Source: CAYILC01 sp964364145
GTDB lineage: Bacteria > Patescibacteriota > Microgenomatia > UBA1400 > UBA12028
Direction: 5' to 3'
Length of the DNA stretch: 7,467 nt
Assembly: GCA_964364145.1 (NCBI GenBank)
Contig: CAYILC010000044.1
Span: 1 to 7,467, forward strand
This document shows positions 1-4,896 of the stretch, piece after piece. How positions within the stretch are numbered: the stretch's first letter is position 1; each line of letters starts with the position of its first letter. Under the pieces are notes generated by a model. The model made no database searches and had not been told where the DNA came from. It saw nothing but the letters and a program-made list of their open reading frames with translations. Made by a program: the position numbers and the translations under genes.

Positions 1-54
1 GTAGAGCGACAGTTTTCCAAACTGTATACAGGGGTCCGATTCCCCTTACCCGCT
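1..54 (+). tRNA. tRNA-Gly(UCC), 5' part cut off by the window
   Basis: The visible part starts in the D-arm. The anticodon stem is ACAGT (9-13) paired with ACTGT (21-25), and the loop TTTCCAA puts anticodon TCC at 16-18, which reads GGA glycine codons. A 4-nt variable region follows, then the T-stem AGGGG/CCCCT (30-34/42-46). The acceptor 3' strand TACCCGC (47-53) implies a 5' strand GCGGGTA outside the window. The discriminator is T54, and the next bases are CAA, so CCA is not encoded and must be added after transcription. The T-loop reads TCCGATT, so position 55 is C instead of the near-universal T (pseudouridine). Confidence 0.88.
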
Positions 55-70
55 CAAAAAGAAAAATCTA

Positions 71-98
71 TTGACTAATAAGTAAAAATAGGTATAAT
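71..98 (+). promoter_or_regulatory. Sigma-70-type promoter of the toxin-antitoxin operon
   Basis: The -35 box TTGACT (71-76, five of six consensus bases) and the perfect -10 box TATAAT (93-98) are 16 nt apart. The predicted start near 105 leaves a leader of only about 13 nt before the antitoxin ATG at 118. That leader has no clear Shine-Dalgarno sequence, so translation may be SD-independent. Confidence 0.75.
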
Positions 99-109
99 AT
101 AGGTATTAA
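88..109 (+). promoter_or_regulatory. Tandem repeat operator candidate over the -10 box
   Basis: The 8-mer ATAGGTAT occurs twice in direct orientation, at 88-95 and 99-106. The spacing is exactly 11 bp, about one helical turn, and the first copy overlaps the -10 hexamer. Ribbon-helix-helix antitoxins are known to bind closely spaced short repeats in their own promoters, so I infer an autoregulatory operator for the antitoxin encoded just downstream. Confidence 0.5.
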
Positions 110-117
110 ATATACAT

Positions 118-372
118 ATGAACACAACACAGATACAACTTAAAATTAGTCTTTCACACCAATTAAGTGAACTTTTGGCATCAAAAGCAGCTCGAGTAGG
201 TGTTCCTGTAACACAACTCGTGAAGCACCTGATTATTAAAGAAGTGGAAGACGTAGAATATCCCACATTTCAAATGTCTCAAAATTCTGAAAAGAGAACG
301 CGCAAAGCGTTGAAACAAATGCATAAAGCAGTGGATGCATCAGATTTTTTTAGGCAACTACATGAAAGCTAA
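118..372 (+). CDS. Type II antitoxin, RelB/DinJ-like ribbon-helix-helix type
   Basis: The 84-residue protein is predicted to neutralise the toxin encoded directly downstream and to repress the shared promoter. Residues 5-13 (QIQLKISLS) fit the N-terminal DNA-contacting beta strand of ribbon-helix-helix proteins. Two helices follow (about 14-27 and 31-42), the second beginning at VPVTQLVKHLI. The C-terminal half (about 50-84) is charged and helix-prone, as expected for the part that wraps the toxin. The start ATG 118 is the first after the promoter. The gene overlaps the preferred toxin start by 11 nt, the usual antitoxin-first arrangement. Assignment rests on size, fold-like pattern and its partner rather than on a diagnostic motif; another small-antitoxin family remains possible. 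Confidence 0.75.
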   Translation: MNTTQIQLKISLSHQLSELLASKAARVGVPVTQLVKHLIIKEVEDVEYPTFQMSQNSEKRTRKALKQMHKAVDASDFFRQLHES

Positions 373-634
373 ATTTTCTCCATTTGTCCAAAAGACGATT
401 TCCCAGATCCATAAGAAAGATAGAAAATTAGCTGAAAAAATACAAAGACAAATCGTTTTGTTTGAATCAAATCCCAAACATCCATCACTAAAGCTCCATA
501 AACTTTCGGGCTCTTTAGATCATATGTGGAGCTTATCGATTACTCTGTCGATAAGAATGGTCTTTACACTCATGAGTAAGGAAACAGCGTATTTTGTTGA
601 TATTGGAACTCACGACGAAGTCTATAGAAAGTGA
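362..634 (+). CDS. RelE/YafQ-family mRNA interferase toxin
   Basis: The 90-residue protein is predicted to cleave mRNA on the ribosome. Counted from ATG 362, it shows the family pattern: a helical N-terminus (FVQKTISQIHKKDRKL), the segment NPKHPSLKLHKLSG (37-50), a strand-rich middle ending in the conserved Arg65, and the C-terminal IGTHDEVYRK (81-90). His40, His46, Arg65 and His84 are candidate catalytic residues by analogy with YafQ/RelE. I prefer ATG 362 over the upstream ATG 335: AGG (352-354) lies 7 nt before it, and the family starts at about this point. The frame overlaps the antitoxin stop, which suggests translational coupling. ParE-like gyrase toxins share this fold, so the target is inferred. 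Confidence 0.85.
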   Translation: MKAKFSPFVQKTISQIHKKDRKLAEKIQRQIVLFESNPKHPSLKLHKLSGSLDHMWSLSITLSIRMVFTLMSKETAYFVDIGTHDEVYRK

Positions 635-656
635 TCGTTTTTACCAAGGCTTCTTT

Positions 657-1496
657 ATGAAAAAAACTCGTCTTTTCCCCGATCAAATCCTTCCACTCAT
701 CCTCACAGGAGTCGTGTTTTTTGTGGTTTCAATTTTGCTCTATATCGAAATCCTCCTCCTCAATCGCGCCGTCATCTCGCGCGAACATATTGTTTTGCAC
801 CTTCGCTGGAGTGACATCTTGATTGGTCTCACGATTTACCTCAAAACATCTATCGATTTTGCGATCTACATTGGTAGGCTTATGGCAAAGTATCCTGGTT
901 GGAAGAATCGCGTGATGATCGAGATTGGAACTGCCGTAGGAAATGCGCTTGGCACCTTGGCAATCTTGGTGCTTTGGGATCTGTTCCGTGAGGTGCGTGT
1001 GCTGATGGTGCTCATGATTTTTGTTGCGGCACTGGTACTGTTCCGTTTGGCAGAAGAGGGTTTGGAGCACGTGAAGGACGAACAGGGAAAGTACAAGGTG
1101 AGTTTTTGGGGTATCGAGGTATGGTTTGAACGATTGTTGTCTTTGGTGAATCGCGCTGTTGCACCGGTGTTAAACAAGCTTGTTCCTAAGTTGTCGATAC
1201 GTGATGACCAGAAAAAAGGCTATCGAACACTCCTCTTTTTGTCGTTTACGATCCCCTTTATTTTAGGTCTTGATGATTTTGCCGGATATATTCCGTTGTT
1301 TAACATTGTCAATGTGTTTGGATTTGGCGTTGGCGTGTTTTTGGGGCATATGATCTTGAATGTGTTTTTGTTCTTGTCTCCGAGTCGCACGATAAAAGTG
1401 GTCAAACATCCGGTGATCTCGTTTTTCGGCAGTCTTGCTTTTGTGGGTCTTGCGGTGTGGGGGTTGGTAGAGGCGGTGAGATTATTTATGAGGTAA
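657..1496 (+). CDS. Seven-span membrane protein, possible LysE/TerC/MntP-like transporter
   Basis: I do not recognise the exact family. From ATG 657 (AAGG at 646-649, 7 nt upstream) the product is 279 residues with hydrophobic spans near 9-35, 52-74, 86-107, 113-130, 181-204, 207-230 and 253-277. A charged, amphipathic stretch of about 50 residues lies between spans four and five. Two similar blocks occur: one with IDFAIYIG then GTAVGNALG (about 66-99), and one with LDDFAGYIP then GFGVGVFLGH (about 195-223). Each pairs an acidic residue in one span with a Gly-rich next span, as in two-repeat exporters of the LysE/CadD/TerC/MntP type. That link is inference. An ATG at 594 lies inside the toxin gene and has no ribosome site. 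The gene starts 22 nt after the toxin and may be co-transcribed. Confidence 0.8.
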   Translation: MKKTRLFPDQILPLILTGVVFFVVSILLYIEILLLNRAVISREHIVLHLRWSDILIGLTIYLKTSIDFAIYIGRLMAKYPGWKNRVMIEIGTAVGNALGTLAILVLWDLFREVRVLMVLMIFVAALVLFRLAEEGLEHVKDEQGKYKVSFWGIEVWFERLLSLVNRAVAPVLNKLVPKLSIRDDQKKGYRTLLFLSFTIPFILGLDDFAGYIPLFNIVNVFGFGVGVFLGHMILNVFLFLSPSRTIKVVKHPVISFFGSLAFVGLAVWGLVEAVRLFMR

Positions 1497-1503
1497 TGCT
1501 TCC

Positions 1504-1532
1504 TTGGTTTTTCCAGTCCTTCAAGATACAAT
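1504..1532 (+). promoter_or_regulatory. Promoter of tRNA-Arg
   Basis: TTGGTT (1504-1509) and TACAAT (1527-1532) are separated by 17 nt. The predicted start near 1539 falls just before the mature 5' end of the tRNA at 1542. Confidence 0.6.
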
Positions 1533-1541
1533 ACACCTGTT

Positions 1542-1618
1542 GCGTCCATAGCTCAGTTGGATAGAGCACCTGCCTTCTAAGCAGGTGGTCGCAGGTTCGA
1601 ATCCTGCTGGACGCACCA
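1542..1618 (+). tRNA. tRNA-Arg(UCU)
   Basis: This is a complete cloverleaf: acceptor GCGTCCA (1542-1548) with TGGACGC (1608-1614), a D-arm with GCTC/GAGC, and the anticodon stem CCTGC/GCAGG. The loop CTTCTAA puts TCT at 1576-1578, which reads AGA. The T-loop TTCGAAT is canonical. The discriminator is A1615 and CCA (1616-1618) is encoded, unlike the tRNA-Gly at the window start. Confidence 0.97.
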
Positions 1619-1651
1619 TCAATATTATTTTGACATAAGCAGAGGAGAAAA

Positions 1652-1705
1652 ATGGATAAAGATCTAAAAATATTGAAGCGATGGATAGAAGCAACGTACG
1701 ATTAG
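1652..1705 (+). CDS. Possible 17-residue leader ORF
   Basis: ATG 1652 is preceded by AGAGGAG (1641-1647), the strongest ribosome site near here. The frame closes after 17 codons at TAG 1703-1705 and encodes MDKDLKILKRWIEATYD. It overlaps the start of a 41-codon ORF in another frame (1681-1806). It may be the 5' end of that gene after a frameshift, a leader peptide, or chance. A perfect TTGACA lies upstream (1630-1635), but I see no well-spaced -10. Confidence 0.3.
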   Translation: MDKDLKILKRWIEATYD

Positions 1706-1806
1706 ATGTTAATGGTCGTCCTGTTCCTGAGGCGCTTACAGTTATTAACAATACATTTCCAGAATTTCTAGTATCAATGAAGACTACTCCTTATAAGCCT
1801 TCCTAA
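1681..1806 (+). CDS. Small hypothetical ORF, perhaps a frameshifted or remnant gene
   Basis: The 41-codon frame starts at ATG 1681 and ends at TAA 1804-1806. Its product begins MDRSNVRLDVNGRPVPEAL and ends TTPYKPS, with ordinary soluble-protein composition. I do not recognise it. It has no ribosome site of its own, whereas the overlapping 17-codon ORF at 1652 has an excellent one. A single-base slip in the A-run at 1666-1670 would join the two into one product of about 51 residues. The ORF ends 44 nt before the end of the convergent minus-strand gene. It could be a real short protein, a decayed gene end, or chance. Confidence 0.3.
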   Translation: MDRSNVRLDVNGRPVPEALTVINNTFPEFLVSMKTTPYKPS

Positions 1807-1850
1807 TTTCACAATACATCCGAGACGGATACATGTTATCTGTTCTGGTT

Positions 1851-2858
1851 TTACTCTATGTCAACCTTATCATTATCCACACCAGTATATCTCGCAATGT
1901 TTGCTCTGGTATTTCTGCCTAGCGTACTACTAGGATCTTTTAGATCTTGAATCTTACTACTCTTATCTCTTGGACCGGGAGCAAGCTTCACAAGAACCCT
2001 TCCTCCAGGCTTTTCACTTACACTCTCTACTCTTGCAGGTACACGGAGAGAGGCTAGAACAGCTTCTGCGTGATCTGGACCTGTATCTGAATTGGTATAT
2101 CGTAGATCAACGACAGGCCTACTAGGATTACTCTCTGTGGGTGCGGATTGCGGGTGGGATGGATCTCCGACATCTGGAGTTGAACGTGTTGACGCTTGGG
2201 ATTGCGCAGGAGTTGATTCAGAATTTGAATAAGGAAGGCGCTTTCTTAACAAAAGTATAACCCCAAAAGTCGTACCTGCAAGAAGGAGCCCGCATGATAA
2301 TGCAATCCATATCGATTGAAGTTCGTCAGGTGGAACTTCGTTAGTGTTCACAATAGTTATTCCTAATGGGTATGCCATGCAACCCGGAGGAACGATGAAA
2401 GGAGCATAAATTTTTCCTTGTTCAAACGCAGATGGCTGATCATCTGACTCACCAATAAACACTTCCGGATTTGCTTTTTCTAGCTCAAGTACACAGGATC
2501 GTCGTGATGCAATATCGAGTCCTATCGTGTGACTTTTTTCTGCTAAATGATTGGCCGCGTCTCCAGAATTTATATCAATGTCTAAGACTGCTGGGGAATT
2601 CACCCACATACCACATACAGGATTAGATGTATCCGTTGGATCATCAAAACATCGAACTGTAAATGTATCATCAAAGGGCGCAGGAGCAGGTGGAGGCGTT
2701 GGTTCTGGAACACCTTTTGCCAGAACTGAATTGAGTATAGTGCCACTATGAATTGATATAAGCAGAACAAACACCCATCTCATCCTAAACCAAGATCTCA
2801 GCCCTATCAACAAGTCTCTTCTTTTTCTGGGAGAACATTGTTCCCGTTGAGTAATCAT
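1851..2858 (-). CDS. Two-hydrophobic-segment surface protein with cysteine ectodomain and FtsK-alpha-like tail
   Basis: No known family fits the whole 335-residue protein. It shows, in order: a basic N-terminus; a hydrophobic segment (27-47) ending SVLAKG, either a signal peptide or a first span; a Pro-rich stretch (50-61); an ectodomain with Cys70, Cys82, Cys122 and Cys160; a second hydrophobic segment (182-204) followed by RKR; a Ser/Pro/Gln-rich linker (211-250); and a C-terminal module (about 263-335). That module reads EAVLASLRVPARV, VKLAPG, SKIQDL and KVDIE, resembling the alpha domain of FtsK translocases, but no motor follows. The start is uncertain: ATG 2858 has no Shine-Dalgarno sequence and the frame stays open upstream. 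ATG 2783 (residue 26) would give a compact signal peptide. The gene diverges from 2931-4721, whose ectodomain appears related. Function unknown. Confidence 0.75.
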   Translation of the reverse strand: MITQREQCSPRKRRDLLIGLRSWFRMRWVFVLLISIHSGTILNSVLAKGVPEPTPPPAPAPFDDTFTVRCFDDPTDTSNPVCGMWVNSPAVLDIDINSGDAANHLAEKSHTIGLDIASRRSCVLELEKANPEVFIGESDDQPSAFEQGKIYAPFIVPPGCMAYPLGITIVNTNEVPPDELQSIWIALSCGLLLAGTTFGVILLLRKRLPYSNSESTPAQSQASTRSTPDVGDPSHPQSAPTESNPSRPVVDLRYTNSDTGPDHAEAVLASLRVPARVESVSEKPGGRVLVKLAPGPRDKSSKIQDLKDPSSTLGRNTRANIARYTGVDNDKVDIE

Positions 2859-2888
2859 AGTGGCCGATGATACACCAATCGTCTGGTA

Positions 2889-2917
2889 TTTACAATAATC
2901 CTCCGAAATAGTATATT
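2889..2917 (+). promoter_or_regulatory. Divergent promoter region of the paired surface-protein genes
   Basis: On the plus strand, TTTACA (2889-2894) and TATATT (2912-2917) are 17 nt apart. Transcription would then start near 2924, almost at the gene's first ATGs. On the minus strand a perfect TATAAT covers 2920-2915 but lacks a good -35, and GGAGG (2904-2900) lies in the presumed minus leader without an in-frame AUG at the right distance. The two -10 boxes overlap, so the two genes may compete for polymerase or share a regulator. Confidence 0.45.
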
Positions 2918-2930
2918 ATAGGGCATGTTT

Positions 2931-4721
2931 ATGAAAGAAAGGAGTTTTGGTGCAGAGAGGAAAATAGCCTTTTTGCAACAACGACTCAGAATCACTCAAC
3001 AACCTAGAAAACGAATGGCATTAGAGAATCGTATGGCGGCGACTCAACAAGTCCTAGATGCATTGAAGAGTCAATTATCCTATACAGATTTTCTTAAACA
3101 TAGTCTATCAGCCAATCGTGTGACCTTCAATTCCCCCAATACTGGTTCTTGTATGGGACATTCTATGGTAATTATGCCAAAAGATCCTATTCCCTTACAA
3201 GTTGAACCTAAGAGTATATTAAGAAAACCAAGACTACCAATAAGCGCTCTCAAAACATTATCAGTAATCTCCTTTGTTCTTATGCATGCTGGTGTTGTAT
3301 TGGCAGAAAATACCCATTTCAGAATTGTTGCAGATTATATGATCCTGTGGGATGGTCATGATGAGTTTGGAAATACAGTGGTATTTGCTGGTGAACAAAT
3401 GGACGATCCAAATTTGTCAGCTACTGATTGGCCAGGTTTAGGACCATCCGATGTCGCAAATACTGCAGCGGACAATGGATTAACCGATGGATCAGCAAAT
3501 GGAAGAAATGCTTGTTCGACGTCAATTACAGAAAAGAATCGCGAAATCCTCCGATTTGACGAAACAGTTCAGAAGTGGGTATTTGCTTTTCACAATTGGA
3601 TCATCAGACTTCCACAAGAATGTTTGACATTGTGGACGAAAGCAAAACAAATCTCAATACATGAGGGTAGGATTCCAGATGGTGAAAATGCTGTAGACCC
3701 TTCTATTCAATTTGCCGAAATATCTGAACCTCCAACGATATCTCTTCCTGGAGTTGTAGCTCAACCTGAAATTAGCCCCTCGGTAGATCAAAAAACAGGT
3801 GTAGGAATCCCGTTTGACTATGTAATTCAAGGAGCTTTTACTCTCGCATTTATTGGCGTAGTGAGTTATTTAATAAGAGAATGGTATAACGATTGGTGTT
3901 TAGAGAGAGTGAGAGGATTTCAAAGACAAAAAGCAAGGAGGGGACAAAAGGCATCAACATCTAAACCACAAATTAAAGAAGGATCGAACTATGGCGATAA
4001 TGAATGGGTAGAAGTTCTATCCGAGGAATCAACCACTTTAGCAGTAACGAATGCTGGTCATCAGATAGTAGCAGAAAGAACAAGTCGTTATCATCAGACA
4101 CCCAAAACTGCAGCACTAAAATCTGGAGATTCCCATGTTCCCTCGATTTCACATCGAGGGGTTCCAATAGTTATCCCCGACGGATATAGAGGGATGTTTC
4201 GGTATACACCTAGAGGTGAGATTGATGTTCACCCCAGAGTACTTACTGATGAAGAGAGAGCTTTAGTTATGGATCACTTGGAAGCATTGAAAGCTGATGA
4301 TCCTCAACTATTTTCTCAGTTGGCAAGAGAAGGTCATATTGATCTCCAGACGCTCATGGAATTTGGACAAACACCCCCTGAAGGAGAAGTTGGTTTGTAT
4401 GTGGAAGACCGGGACAGTTTTATAGCAGGTTTGCGGCTTGCACAGGATGAGAGGGAACATGTTAGCTCAGTGGAAGAAGGCGATGATGGCTTAGAGGAAG
4501 CCGAAGATGATGATTCTGAAGATGAATATGATGAAGCGGATGGACCAACAATGAAAGGAGGATCAGTAGCAGACGATTCTCCATCAAACGATCCCAGGAT
4601 TTTTGAGAAAGAAATTCAACACACTGAGCAGGAATTTCCAGAGTGGGATATTGGATCGGGGTCTGGACTTCCTGCCCTTGACCCAGATCATTTGAGCGAA
4701 GAGGAATTGGGGGAGGATTGA
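2931..4721 (+). CDS. Large two-hydrophobic-segment protein with cysteine ectodomain and acidic cytoplasmic tail
   Basis: I do not recognise a family. Residue numbers count from the upstream ATG 2925. I prefer ATG 2931 because AGGG (2920-2923) is 7 nt before it; it gives 596 residues. The order is: a basic, Gln-rich, probably coiled-coil N-terminus (10-58); a first hydrophobic segment (107-127) ending VVLAEN; an ectodomain with Cys197 and Cys233; a second span (299-318); a basic juxtamembrane stretch (326-348); a folded-looking cytoplasmic part (about 405-500) with helical LTDEERALVMDHLEALKADD; and an Asp/Glu-rich C-terminus (508-598). Topology is probably N-in, C-in. If the first segment is a cleaved signal peptide, the roughly 105-residue extension before it would be unusual. 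The ectodomain matches the divergent neighbour in motif order and cysteine spacing, which suggests paralogous partners at the envelope. Confidence 0.8.
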   Translation: MKERSFGAERKIAFLQQRLRITQQPRKRMALENRMAATQQVLDALKSQLSYTDFLKHSLSANRVTFNSPNTGSCMGHSMVIMPKDPIPLQVEPKSILRKPRLPISALKTLSVISFVLMHAGVVLAENTHFRIVADYMILWDGHDEFGNTVVFAGEQMDDPNLSATDWPGLGPSDVANTAADNGLTDGSANGRNACSTSITEKNREILRFDETVQKWVFAFHNWIIRLPQECLTLWTKAKQISIHEGRIPDGENAVDPSIQFAEISEPPTISLPGVVAQPEISPSVDQKTGVGIPFDYVIQGAFTLAFIGVVSYLIREWYNDWCLERVRGFQRQKARRGQKASTSKPQIKEGSNYGDNEWVEVLSEESTTLAVTNAGHQIVAERTSRYHQTPKTAALKSGDSHVPSISHRGVPIVIPDGYRGMFRYTPRGEIDVHPRVLTDEERALVMDHLEALKADDPQLFSQLAREGHIDLQTLMEFGQTPPEGEVGLYVEDRDSFIAGLRLAQDEREHVSSVEEGDDGLEEAEDDDSEDEYDEADGPTMKGGSVADDSPSNDPRIFEKEIQHTEQEFPEWDIGSGSGLPALDPDHLSEEELGED

Positions 4722-4775
4722 TGAATTTTGAAACGATTCATATCTTTTAGAGCATCGATACGAATCTATTTTGTC

Positions 4776-4804
4776 TTGAAAAACCAGCAAGAATTTGATA
4801 CACT
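4776..4804 (+). promoter_or_regulatory. Candidate typA promoter with extended -10
   Basis: TTGAAA (4776-4781) and TACACT (4799-4804) are 17 nt apart, and TGA directly before the -10 gives an extended TGn element. The predicted start near 4811 leaves a leader of about 86 nt before ATG 4897. Confidence 0.45.
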
Positions 4805-4816
4805 TCTTTCCTGGTA

Positions 4817-4831
4817 ATTAAGCTGCTTAAT
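4817..4831. repeat. Perfect palindrome in the typA leader
   Basis: ATTAAGC and GCTTAAT form perfect 7-bp arms around the single base T4824, just after the predicted transcription start. With so short a loop it is better suited to binding a dimeric protein than to an RNA hairpin, although a 6-bp stem with loop CTG is possible. I infer an operator-like site; its binder is unknown. Confidence 0.4.
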
Positions 4832-4896
4832 CTGAATTTAATTCCGTGCCGCCCAATCTCAAAATTGACGATTCAAGACGGTTGAAAGAAAGAACT

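Noticed and set aside
594..656. N-terminal extension of the seven-span membrane protein from ATG 594
   Set aside because: It lies inside the toxin gene in another frame, lacks a ribosome site and is not hydrophobic; ATG 657 has a well-placed AAGG.
1591..1618. Attachment site at the tRNA-Arg 3' end
   Set aside because: No direct copy of the T-arm/acceptor sequence was found near the other end of the block (4722-4896), and no integrase is encoded.
4721..4748. Terminator after the 2931-4721 gene
   Set aside because: ATGAAT and ATTCAT form a weak A+T-only stem with a 9-nt loop, and the short T-run is offset; not convincing.
4846..4896. GTG start for TypA
   Set aside because: It would add 17 residues with no family counterpart; homologues begin directly at the RNIAIIAHVDHGKTT region.
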